Shown piece by piece: positions 29,212 through 37,703 of a DNA stretch of 64,000 nt. The stretch's first letter is position 1. The number at the start of each line of letters is the position of its first letter. A model generated the notes under the pieces. It made no database searches, was not told where the DNA came from, and was given only the letters and a program-made list of their open reading frames with translations. This DNA is from Spirochaetales bacterium (lineage in GTDB: Bacteria > Spirochaetota > Spirochaetia > DSM-2461): NCBI GenBank assembly GCA_016936555.1, contig JAFGXR010000070.1, forward strand, positions 1-64,000, read 5' to 3'. The position numbers and the translations under genes are program-made.

Positions 29212-30729
29212 GTGTCGCTGAAAATATCCGGGATCTCCAAGAGCTTCCCTCCGGGTGGAGTCAAAGCCTGTGATGACGTTTCACTACAACTGAAATGCGG
29301 AACAATTACAGCCATAGTGGGAGAAAACGGAGCGGGTAAATCCACTCTGATGAATATACTCTGCGGCACCGTTACACCCGATTCAGGGCATTTTTCAACT
29401 GAATCGGCCCCGGTCGTTCCGGGGCGCCCCGCCGGGTCCGCAGAAGCGGGCATCGGCATGGTTCATCAGCACCCCATGCGTTCCTCATCATTGACCGTTC
29501 TGGAAAACGTTATTCTCGGATATGAACCGAGGACGGGCATTTTTCTTACCGACCGCGCGGAAGCCCGGAAAAAAGTCATGGCCATTCAGGAGGAATACGG
29601 CATCGAACTGGATTTGAAATCGCCCTGCTCCGAACTGAATTCCCTGCAAATCCAGAATATGGAACTTCTGCACCTCCTCTATATGAATAGAAAAATCCTG
29701 ATTTTTGATGAACCTACGGCCAGCCTTACAGAAATGGGGGCGGAGCATCTATTCGCCCGCCTGAAAAGACTGAGGGAAGAGGGAAAAACCATTATCTTCA
29801 TTTCCCACAAACTGAAAGAAGTCTTTCAGATATGTGACGAAATCGCGGTTATGCGCAAAGGAAAAATCCTTATTCACAAAGCGGCTGATGAGCTGAAACC
29901 GGAAGAGGTTGCCGCCCTGATGATGGGAAGAAGAGAAGATATCAATTTCCCTGAGCGCAAACGGCCGGAAGGGAGAAAACACGGGAAAAGACTCTACAGG
30001 CTACAGGGCGTCGGCTACCGGAAGTCGGAAAGCCGGTTTCTCAGAAATATCAATCTCAATATCGGAGAGGGTGAAATCCTCGGAATAACGGGAATAAGAG
30101 AAAACGGCCTGGAGCTCCTTGAGGATATTATGGCCGGCATGGTGCATCCCCATGAGGGAAAACTCCATTTCAACGGCAGGGACGTAAGCCGTTCCGGTCC
30201 CGCGGAATTGAGGAGAATGGGAATCTCCTATGTGCCCGCCGACAGATTGAACCGGGGAATCAGCCGGGATTCCTCCATTGCGGAAAATCTCATTCTCCTC
30301 AATTATAAAAGAATGCACAAAATGGGCATTCTCATACCGTCATCCATAAAAAAATGGACAAAAGAGATTCAGAGCACCTACAGCATAGACGGCGAGCCGC
30401 AGCAACCTATCAGACATCTGTCGGGAGGCAACATCCAGAAAGTCATTCTATCGAGGGAACTTGAGGAGAAACCCGATCTCATCATTATCAGTGAACCGAG
30501 CTGGGGACTTGATTTCAACAGCCGGAACCGCCTTCACCGTGAACTGGACAGAACGGCCGGAAGGGGAACCGCCATCCTGCTTATCAGTTCCGACATCGAT
30601 GAGATCCTCTCTCTTTCCGACCGGATCGCTGTCCTCTACAACGGCGCGATTGTACTGGAGAAAGAGAGAACCGATTTGAACCGGACGCAGATCGGCAGAG
30701 CCATGCTCGGCCTGGAGACCGGTAGATGA
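29212..30729 (+). CDS. double-domain sugar/nucleoside ABC transporter ATPase
   Basis: This 505-aa protein has two fused nucleotide-binding domains as in RbsA/NupA-type importers. NBD1 has an intact Walker A (GENGAGKST) and Walker B (ILIFDEPTASL) but a degenerate signature. NBD2 has LSGGNIQK but no Walker A lysine (GIRENGLEL). The tracked start is GTG; CTG at 29200, 8 nt from GGAGAGG and giving M/LSEIVSLKISGISKSF, may be the real one. Its 3' end overlaps the first permease (ATGA). Confidence 0.9.
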   Translation: MSLKISGISKSFPPGGVKACDDVSLQLKCGTITAIVGENGAGKSTLMNILCGTVTPDSGHFSTESAPVVPGRPAGSAEAGIGMVHQHPMRSSSLTVLENVILGYEPRTGIFLTDRAEARKKVMAIQEEYGIELDLKSPCSELNSLQIQNMELLHLLYMNRKILIFDEPTASLTEMGAEHLFARLKRLREEGKTIIFISHKLKEVFQICDEIAVMRKGKILIHKAADELKPEEVAALMMGRREDINFPERKRPEGRKHGKRLYRLQGVGYRKSESRFLRNINLNIGEGEILGITGIRENGLELLEDIMAGMVHPHEGKLHFNGRDVSRSGPAELRRMGISYVPADRLNRGISRDSSIAENLILLNYKRMHKMGILIPSSIKKWTKEIQSTYSIDGEPQQPIRHLSGGNIQKVILSRELEEKPDLIIISEPSWGLDFNSRNRLHRELDRTAGRGTAILLISSDIDEILSLSDRIAVLYNGAIVLEKERTDLNRTQIGRAMLGLETGR

Positions 30730-31790
30730 AAGATAAAAACAGACTGTTCGGCCGCTTTGCCGGAACTCTGATCACTCTCTTCGCAGTGTTTTTAACTGCC
30801 GTGATTTTCCTTCTGATTTTCAGCAAAGACAAAGGGGATTCTCTATACTATTTTTTTGCCGGTCCCTTTCTCAACAGCCTGTCTATCGGGAATATGCTGA
30901 ATTCCTTCTCGCTCCTCACCTTCTCCGGGCTGGCCATTACGGTTGCTTTCCGCGCCGATGTCTTCAACCTGGGGGGAGAGGGACAGATATATATAGGAGG
31001 CCTTTTTGCCACAGCCCTTCTCTTGAGATATCCCGAACTGAGCGGAGGGGGAGGCATTTTCCTGGCGACAGTGGCAGCCGCTACAGCAGGAGGTCTGCTG
31101 GCCGGAATTTCGGGATGGCTGAAAGCGCGGTGGAATGTCGATGAACTCATTTCATCCTTTCTCCTGTCGGGAGGAATGATTCATGTGGCGGATTACCTGG
31201 TAACCGGCCCCATGTCCGACAGAAGCAGCTATCTTTTAATGACCGGGACGATCAGTGAAGCGTTCCATTTATCGCATTTGATGCCTCCATCCAATCTGAA
31301 CATCAGTTTTTTCGGAGCTTTAGCCGCCGTAGCAGCCATGACGTTTTTCCTCTATTACACCAAGCAGGGATATGAGCTGAGGATTTGCGGTATGAACAGG
31401 GAATTTGCCCATTACGGCGGATTGAATACGAAAGTGTACACGATCCTGCCCATGTTTCTCAGTGGAGCCATAATGGGCCTGGCAGGCTCCTCGGCTGTCC
31501 TTGGAGTCCATCACAGCACAATAAAAGGTTTCTACAGCGGAATCGGATGGAACGGAATCGCTGTCGCCCTGATCGCCGGCACAAACCCTCTCGCGGTCAT
31601 TCCCTCGGCACTGGTCTTCGCCTATCTCAATCAGGCCGCATCTACGGCAATGATAAAAGCCGATTTTCCCTTCGAACTGGGAGGGCTGATTCAGGCTGTC
31701 GTTTTTCTCCTCATCTCCTCAAAGATACTGGCGGAGAAAACCGAATTGCTTTTTACCTTTATTAGAGGAAAGAGAGGAGCCGGAAAATGA
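30726..31790 (+). CDS. ABC transporter permease 1 (BPD_transp_2 family)
   Basis: A 354-aa inner-membrane protein with about eight to ten hydrophobic segments (TLITLFAVFLTAVIFLLIF at the N-terminus). FNLGGEGQIYIGGLFAT is the hallmark motif of nucleoside/BMP-linked permeases. It overlaps the ATPase by 4 bp and the second permease by 4 bp, so subunits are made together. Likely forms the channel with the next gene. Confidence 0.9.
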   Translation: MKDKNRLFGRFAGTLITLFAVFLTAVIFLLIFSKDKGDSLYYFFAGPFLNSLSIGNMLNSFSLLTFSGLAITVAFRADVFNLGGEGQIYIGGLFATALLLRYPELSGGGGIFLATVAAATAGGLLAGISGWLKARWNVDELISSFLLSGGMIHVADYLVTGPMSDRSSYLLMTGTISEAFHLSHLMPPSNLNISFFGALAAVAAMTFFLYYTKQGYELRICGMNREFAHYGGLNTKVYTILPMFLSGAIMGLAGSSAVLGVHHSTIKGFYSGIGWNGIAVALIAGTNPLAVIPSALVFAYLNQAASTAMIKADFPFELGGLIQAVVFLLISSKILAEKTELLFTFIRGKRGAGK

Positions 31791-32605
31791 TAGGAAAAGC
31801 GCTGATTTTTATGGTTCCCCTCCTCATCGCCGCTATGGGAGGACTGATTACAGAACTGGCGGGAGTTCTCAATATCGCTCTGGAGGGGATGATTCTGGCG
31901 GGAGCCTTTGCCGCCGTTGTGGCCGTGGATCTGACAGGCAGTCTCGCAGCGGGTTTTCTGGCGGCCATGACAGCATCGGGACTCATGGCGGTTCTCTTCT
32001 CTGTCACATCACTCAGGCTGAAGGGCAATATATTCGTTACGGGACTGGCGATCAATCTTATAACCCCGCCTCTGATCGCCATGGTTTCCAAATTGCTTTA
32101 CGGGTCCGGCGGTGTCATCCGCCTCAGTTCGGGGACCCTGAATCTCTCACAGGCAGAATCACTTCTATGGCTGTTGTTCTTTACCGGAGCAATCTGGTTC
32201 GTTTTGCGTTACACCCCCCTGGGCTTGCGCATCAGAACAGCGGGAACGGATCCGGATTTTCTCTTTTCAAGGGGAATAAAACCTGCGGGAATACAAAGCC
32301 TCGTGATTATATTATCGGGAATTCTCTGCGGAATATCCGGAGCGATGATCTCCCTGAAACTGGGCGTTTTTATTCCGGGCATATCGGCCGGTAAAGGCTG
32401 GATCGCACTTGTCGCCGTTTATCTGGGATTTAAAAAACCTTTTCCCGTGCTGTTATCCTGCTTTATCTTCGCCATAGCCGAATCGCTTTCCGATGCCGCG
32501 CAGGGGATCATCGAGATACCGGCCAATCTGATTCTCAGCTTCCCCTATTTCATGACGATTACGGGGCTGGTTCTATTCTCTATCGCAAAAAAACGGAAAC
32601 AGTAG
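31787..32605 (+). CDS. ABC transporter permease 2 (BPD_transp_2 family)
   Basis: A 272-aa membrane protein with LNIALEGMILAGAFAAVVAVD near the N-terminus, the paralogous motif to FNLGGEGQ in permease 1. YLGFKKPFPVLLSCFIFAIAESL and the remaining hydrophobic segments fit the second half of a heterodimeric nucleoside importer. Last gene of the importer operon; no clear terminator follows before butyrate kinase. Confidence 0.9.
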   Translation: MIGKALIFMVPLLIAAMGGLITELAGVLNIALEGMILAGAFAAVVAVDLTGSLAAGFLAAMTASGLMAVLFSVTSLRLKGNIFVTGLAINLITPPLIAMVSKLLYGSGGVIRLSSGTLNLSQAESLLWLLFFTGAIWFVLRYTPLGLRIRTAGTDPDFLFSRGIKPAGIQSLVIILSGILCGISGAMISLKLGVFIPGISAGKGWIALVAVYLGFKKPFPVLLSCFIFAIAESLSDAAQGIIEIPANLILSFPYFMTITGLVLFSIAKKRKQ

Positions 32606-32697
32606 AGGATTACGTATTTTTCTTGCGGTATCTACGATCATACAGTATTTTTATATGTATAATAAATTGAAAATCGTATTTCGAACGGAGTAAATAG

Positions 32698-33759
32698 ATG
32701 AAAAAGATTCTTGCAATCAATCCCGGTTCAACATCCTCAAAAATAGGCTACTTTGAAGACAGAGAGTGCAAAGCATCCATTACAATAAGACATGATCAGG
32801 ATGAAATCGCCCGTTTCAAAACCATTGCCGAACAGTACGATATGCGCAAAACCGCCATAATGGACTGGATGGGGGAACAGAATATCGATGTGAAGGATCT
32901 CGATGGCGTCGTCGGCAGAGGCGGCCTTCTCAGACCGACTCACGGCGGAACCTTTATTGTCAACGATGCTATTATCTCCGATTTGAAAAGCGCCAGATAC
33001 GGAGTTCACGCCTCGAATCTGGGGGCTCTTATCGCCAGTGAGATTGCAAAAATGGCCGGGGTGGATGCCTATATCGTCGATCCCGTGACCACAGATGAGT
33101 TCGGTCCCCTGGCCCGCTATTCGGGCCATCCGGACATCAGCAGAGTCAGCGTCTTCCATGCCCTGAACCAGAAAGCATCGGCCAGAACGGTCTGCGAGAA
33201 GATCGGAAGGGAATACGAGGAGACCAATATGATCATAGCTCATCTCGGCGGCGGCGCGACCATTGCCGCCCATGAGCGGGGACGGGCCGTAGATGTCAAT
33301 CACGGCCTGGAGGAAGGACCGTTCACCCCCGAACGCTCGGGAGGGCTTCCCGTTCTGGAGATTATAAAAATGTCCTATTCCGGCAGATTCACAGAAGATG
33401 AAATGAAGAAAAAAGTGGTCGGCCGCGGCGGTCTGACCGCTTATATGGGCACATCGGATGTACAGGCTATTGTAAAAATGGCCGAAGAGGGCGATGAGAA
33501 AGCCGGAGAAGTTCTCGAAGCCATGATTTACCAGATCTGCAAGGAGATCGGTGCCTGTGCCGCGGTCCTGAAAGGGAAAGTCGACGCCATCGTCATTACC
33601 GGCGGAGTTGCATACAACAGCTTCGTTACCGATCGGATTGAGGAGAGAGTGTCCTTTATTGCACCGCTCCATATCCTTCCCGGTGAAAACGAACTGCTGT
33701 CCATGACCAGCGGTGTTCTGAGAGTTCTCGAGGGAAAAGAGAAAGCGGGTCAATACTAA
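32698..33759 (+). CDS. buk: butyrate kinase
   Basis: Butyrate kinase (353 aa) converts butyryl phosphate and ADP to butyrate and ATP, or acts on branched-chain acyl phosphates. ILAINPGSTSSKIGYF, GRGGLLRPTHGGTF, HLGGGATIAAHERGR and ITGGVAYNSF mark the ASKHA acetokinase family and its butyrate branch. CGGAG lies 8 nt before the ATG and TATAAT lies at 32658. No phosphotransbutyrylase is in the window, so the partner gene must lie elsewhere. A terminator follows. Confidence 0.92.
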   Translation: MKKILAINPGSTSSKIGYFEDRECKASITIRHDQDEIARFKTIAEQYDMRKTAIMDWMGEQNIDVKDLDGVVGRGGLLRPTHGGTFIVNDAIISDLKSARYGVHASNLGALIASEIAKMAGVDAYIVDPVTTDEFGPLARYSGHPDISRVSVFHALNQKASARTVCEKIGREYEETNMIIAHLGGGATIAAHERGRAVDVNHGLEEGPFTPERSGGLPVLEIIKMSYSGRFTEDEMKKKVVGRGGLTAYMGTSDVQAIVKMAEEGDEKAGEVLEAMIYQICKEIGACAAVLKGKVDAIVITGGVAYNSFVTDRIEERVSFIAPLHILPGENELLSMTSGVLRVLEGKEKAGQY

Positions 33760-33769
33760 TCATAAATCA

Positions 33770-33797
33770 AAAAAGGCGGCCTCCCGGCCGTCTTTTT
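33770..33797 (+). terminator. intrinsic terminator of butyrate kinase
   Basis: GGCGGCC-TCCC-GGCCGTC forms a 7-pair stem (one G-T) followed by TTTTT. The T-tail overlaps the first hexamer of the Pho-box array. Confidence 0.85.
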
Positions 33798-33867
33798 AAC
33801 ACAATCCTAACATTTATCTAACACAAGCTTAACTATTCTTGAACAGTATGCTAACGTAAAATTAACA
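33796..33867 (+). promoter_or_regulatory. Pho-box array: seven hexamers with exact 11-bp period
   Basis: Hexamers start at 33796, 33807, 33818, 33829, 33840, 33851 and 33862: TTAACA, CTAACA, CTAACA, TTAACT, TGAACA, CTAACG, TTAACA, each with a 5-bp spacer. PhoB/PhoP response regulators bind direct repeats with this 11-bp period, and B. subtilis PhoP uses a TTAACA-like hexamer. The next gene is a Na/Pi cotransporter, so phosphate-starvation control is the natural reading. Confidence 0.85.
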
Positions 33868-33960
33868 TTATCTAAATTTATCCCGATTTACCATTCCGGC
33901 AATTGCTTTAGATTCCCTGTGAATCAAGTGGATTGGGGGTGAGAAATCCAAGGAGTTCAA

Positions 33961-35604
33961 ATGTTTATACTAATCGTTCTAGAAATTATCGGGTCGCTCG
34001 GGGTCTTCCTCTTCGGTATGAAGATTATGAGTGACGGTATTCAGAAAGCCGCCGGAGAAGGACTGCAGAATGTTCTGAACCGGATAACAGCCAACCGCTT
34101 CGTCGCTGTTTTCACCGGTTTTTTCATTACGGCCATCGTTCAGTCCTCTTCGGCGACAACGGTTATGGTTGTCGGTTTCGTCAATGCCGGCCTGCTGACT
34201 CTGACTCAGTCGATCGGCGTTATAATGGGGGCCAATATAGGTACGACCGTAACCGGATGGATTGTATCCCTTCTGGGATTCAAACTGAAAATTGCCGCTC
34301 TGGCTCTGGAGATCATTGCTTTCGGTCTGCCTCTTTATTTTTCGAAAAAGGAGACGAGGAGATACTGGGGTGAGTTTCTGATCGGTTTCGGTATACTTTT
34401 TATCGGTCTGGATTTCCTGAAGGAGTCGGTTCCCTCCGACAATCAGGCCCTTATCGATTTTATCAGCCCCTATACCAATTTCGGTTTCGGATCCATCGCC
34501 CTGTTTGTCATTTTCGGCGCGATTATCACCATTATCGTTCACTCCTCCAGCGCGTCCATGACCATCGTCCTGACAATGGCCGCTTCCGGACTGATCGGCC
34601 TCGATGTCGCAGCTGCCATGATCATGGGAAGCAACATCGGAACTACAATCGACGCTTACCTGGCTTCTATCGGTGCTACGACAAACGCCAAAAGAGCCGC
34701 GAGAGTCCATCTGCTGTTCAATGTCTTCGGGGTTGTCGTCATACTCATTGTTTTCCGGCCTTTCCTGAAAATGATCCAGTGGATAGTACCGGGAGACGAG
34801 ATCACAACAACGCTGGCCATGTTCCACACAATCTTCAACATAACCAACACATTGGTTTTCATCTGGTTCGTTCCACAGATAGCTCAATTGATCGAAAAAC
34901 TGGTTCCCGAGAAGGAAACGGAAGAAGATGCGAACGTCTACCACCTCGATTATTTCTCATCGATCATACAGGATACGCCTGAACTGAACCTCCTCCAGGT
35001 TCAGAAAGAAGTGGTGACCATGACAGAACTTGTGGAGGATATGTTCAAGACCTATCTGAACGTCTTCAGCAATCCCGACAAAAAAATGGGATCTGAAGTT
35101 GAAAAGCTGAGAGATCAGGAAGATTATTCGGATCAGATGCAGGAGAAGATCACAGCGTACCTCCTCGAGTGTTCCAAAGAGAATCTGAACGAATCGGGCC
35201 GGGATAAAGCCACGGCCATGATCCGGATTGTTTCGGAACTGGAAAGCATAGGGGACAGCTGTTTCAGCCTCATAATGCTCTCACAGAAAAAATATAAAAA
35301 GAAAATTCCTCTTCATGACAATGCCATTGATGAAATTATAAGTTACTCGAAATATGTTGACGAATTCCTGCAGTTTATCAAGCTGCATGTCAATAAACAT
35401 CTTTCCAGCGAAGATCTTGAGGAAGCCAATGTGCTGGAAGACAGGATCGACAGCTACCGGAACAAATTGCGGAAACAGGCGAGAAAGAAAATCATCGAAG
35501 GGGCCGATGTCAAAGGAGAACTTCTCTATATCGACATTATCCGCCATATGGAGCAGATCGGGGACTACTGTCTGAATATCGCACAGACATTGAGAAAAAT
35601 TTAA
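33961..35604 (+). CDS. Na+/phosphate cotransporter with PhoU-like C-terminal domain
   Basis: A 547-aa inner-membrane protein. The N-terminal 310 residues hold two inverted repeats with QSSSATTVMVVGFVNAG and HSSSASMTIVLTMAASG, the QSSS motifs of NptA/Na-Pi-II carriers. The C-terminal 220 residues are helical and PhoU-like (EVEKLRDQEDYSDQMQEKI). AAGGAG precedes the ATG. The upstream Pho-box array predicts induction at low phosphate. It converges on ppk. Confidence 0.92.
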   Translation: MFILIVLEIIGSLGVFLFGMKIMSDGIQKAAGEGLQNVLNRITANRFVAVFTGFFITAIVQSSSATTVMVVGFVNAGLLTLTQSIGVIMGANIGTTVTGWIVSLLGFKLKIAALALEIIAFGLPLYFSKKETRRYWGEFLIGFGILFIGLDFLKESVPSDNQALIDFISPYTNFGFGSIALFVIFGAIITIIVHSSSASMTIVLTMAASGLIGLDVAAAMIMGSNIGTTIDAYLASIGATTNAKRAARVHLLFNVFGVVVILIVFRPFLKMIQWIVPGDEITTTLAMFHTIFNITNTLVFIWFVPQIAQLIEKLVPEKETEEDANVYHLDYFSSIIQDTPELNLLQVQKEVVTMTELVEDMFKTYLNVFSNPDKKMGSEVEKLRDQEDYSDQMQEKITAYLLECSKENLNESGRDKATAMIRIVSELESIGDSCFSLIMLSQKKYKKKIPLHDNAIDEIISYSKYVDEFLQFIKLHVNKHLSSEDLEEANVLEDRIDSYRNKLRKQARKKIIEGADVKGELLYIDIIRHMEQIGDYCLNIAQTLRKI

Positions 35605-35614
35605 TATCCTGACC

Positions 35615-35653
35615 GCCCCCGGTGTTAATTAAATTGATTCCGGGGGCTTTTTT
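35615..35653. terminator. bidirectional terminator between the Na/Pi gene and ppk, partly within ppk
   Basis: GCCCCCGG (35615..35622) pairs with CCGGGGGC (35640..35647), followed by TTTTTT on the plus strand. The right arm and most of the loop are the last codons of ppk, whose stop is at 35625. It serves the plus-strand gene best; minus-strand termination is less certain. Confidence 0.75.
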
Positions 35654-37703
35654 CTCTGATTTCGTTTTTCGCCTTCAGATACTTATAGACTTCATCCTGT
35701 CCTCGACAGGGTTCTTCCCCTTGTGCCTGAACATAGTTGTTTGCCAGGGAGTGTTCCAGAATTCTCGCCTTCACATTATCACGCCAGTAGATTTCAAAGA
35801 TATCGATGATTTCCTTACGCAGTCTTTTATGCAGAATGGGACAGCTGACTTCCACCCTCCTGTCGAGATTTCTCGGCTGAAGGTCGGAAGATGTTATATA
35901 CACTTTTTCATCACCATTATTGAAGAAGATAAGATACCTCGAGTGCTCCAGATATTTATCGACGATACTTCTTGCCTCGATATTGCCGTTCCCCCTCTTT
36001 CCATCGAGGTGAAGGGTAAACATTCCCCTGACAAGCATTCTCACCGTCACGCCGGCTTCGGCCGCCTTTAAAAGGGCTTCTCCCAGATCTTTGTCGGCGA
36101 AGTTATTCATCTTGATATAGATAAAGGCTTTTCTGCCTTCAAGAGCATTCAGTCTTTCCCGCTCAATGCAGGCCGCAATCCCCTCCCGGTTCGTAACAGG
36201 CGAAAGAAGAAGGTGCTCCGGCGCCTTGATATAATAAGATTTTATCAGAAAAGCAAAAACAGCTTCCACTTCCCTCCCGATTTCGCCGTTGCCCGTCAGC
36301 AGATAAGTATCGGTATATAATTTCGACGTATCCTCATTGAAATTTCCCGTGCCGATTGTGCTGTAGTACTCGATCTCTTTTTTTCTGTTTCTCCTGGTAA
36401 CGAGACAGAGCTTTGAGTGGACCTTCATTTCGCTGAACCCGAAAATAACGTTAGCCCCCTCCTCCTTCAGCTTTTCCGCCCAGAAAATATTGGATTTCTC
36501 ATCGAACCGTGCCTGCAGCTCAACAATAACGGTAACGGATTTCCTGTTTCTCAAAGCATTGATCAGTGCGTTGACAATACTGGAATACCGGGCTACACGA
36601 TAAAGTGTGATGCTGATGGTCTCTACTTTCGGATCGATAGAGGCTTCCCTCAGAAAATCGATGATCGTATCGTAACTGTGGTAGGGAAAATGGAGAAGAA
36701 TATCCTGTTTCTTCAGGACCGAGAGAATCCGGTCCTTTCCGATCAGGGCGTGATGTCTCAGCTGAACATGCCTTTCCTCCTCTTTCAGAAAAGTCAGTGA
36801 GGGAAGCTGGATAAAATCCTTGATATAGTGATAGCGCCCTCCGGGAGTCAGAAACTGGATTCTGCCTAGTTTGAGTTTCGTATAGATCAGCCGGAACATC
36901 TGTTCGGGGATCGTCTTATCATAAACGAATCGAACCAGAGGCCCCTGTTTCCTCTTCTTCAGGCTTTTGTTTATTTTATTGACGTAACTGGTATCCAGAT
37001 CGTCTTCAAGGTCGAGTCCCGCATCATTCGTCACTTTGATATTGTAGGAATGATACTCTTTGAGATTGAACATTCTGAAAATGGAAGGAAGGCCGTAGCG
37101 CACGATTTCATCGATAAAAATGATTTCGACCTGATCTCCTTCGGTCGGAAGCTTGACGAAGCGTGGCAGGATCTTCGTCGGGATTTCGATGATACTGTAT
37201 TTGCTCGCTTTCTCTTTCTGGAGAAGCTCCACCGCGAGATACAGAACCTGGTCTTTCAGTTTCGGGAGCTTATACCGGAAATCCAGGACCATGGGAAAGA
37301 TGTGGGAACGGACTTTCCTGTTGAAATACTCCTGAACGAAGATTTCCTGATCCGGCGATAATTCGGTATAGCGCTTTATAAAAACATTTTCAGATTTAAG
37401 CTCATCGACGATCTGTGCGATCAGATCTTCAAAACGGGTTCGCTGATCTTTGACGATGGCGCCGATCTCATCAAGCACCAACTGGGGGTCGGTTCCCCCG
37501 ATAAGATCGGGATCGATTCTCCCCAGCCGGACAAGGTGTGTCAGACCGGCTACTTTCACTCGGAAAAACTCATCCAGATTATTGGAGTAGATACTGAGAA
37601 ATATTATCCGGTTTGCCAGGGGTACCGAAGGATCGGCAGCTTCCTGGAGCACCCTCTCGTTGAAGGACAGCCAGCTGACTTCCTTGTTGCGGAAATTCTC
37701 CAT
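35625..37703 (-). CDS. ppk: polyphosphate kinase 1
   Basis: PPK1 (692 aa) reversibly builds polyphosphate from ATP. The four family regions are visible: N-terminal LSFNERVLQEA, FPMVLDFRYKLP, the PLD-like catalytic core with KVHSKLCLVTRR (the phospho-His) and YSTIGTGNFNEDTSKLYTD, and C-terminal NLDRRVEVSCPI. The ATG overlaps the pfk stop (TGATG). It faces a phosphate transporter across a shared terminator, which places Pi uptake next to Pi storage. Confidence 0.95.
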   Translation of the reverse strand: MENFRNKEVSWLSFNERVLQEAADPSVPLANRIIFLSIYSNNLDEFFRVKVAGLTHLVRLGRIDPDLIGGTDPQLVLDEIGAIVKDQRTRFEDLIAQIVDELKSENVFIKRYTELSPDQEIFVQEYFNRKVRSHIFPMVLDFRYKLPKLKDQVLYLAVELLQKEKASKYSIIEIPTKILPRFVKLPTEGDQVEIIFIDEIVRYGLPSIFRMFNLKEYHSYNIKVTNDAGLDLEDDLDTSYVNKINKSLKKRKQGPLVRFVYDKTIPEQMFRLIYTKLKLGRIQFLTPGGRYHYIKDFIQLPSLTFLKEEERHVQLRHHALIGKDRILSVLKKQDILLHFPYHSYDTIIDFLREASIDPKVETISITLYRVARYSSIVNALINALRNRKSVTVIVELQARFDEKSNIFWAEKLKEEGANVIFGFSEMKVHSKLCLVTRRNRKKEIEYYSTIGTGNFNEDTSKLYTDTYLLTGNGEIGREVEAVFAFLIKSYYIKAPEHLLLSPVTNREGIAACIERERLNALEGRKAFIYIKMNNFADKDLGEALLKAAEAGVTVRMLVRGMFTLHLDGKRGNGNIEARSIVDKYLEHSRYLIFFNNGDEKVYITSSDLQPRNLDRRVEVSCPILHKRLRKEIIDIFEIYWRDNVKARILEHSLANNYVQAQGEEPCRGQDEVYKYLKAKNEIREKSPRNQFN

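Noticed and set aside
32737-33753. 338-aa minus-strand ORF opposite butyrate kinase
   Set aside because: Shadow of the butyrate kinase frame, with no domain or ribosome-binding site.
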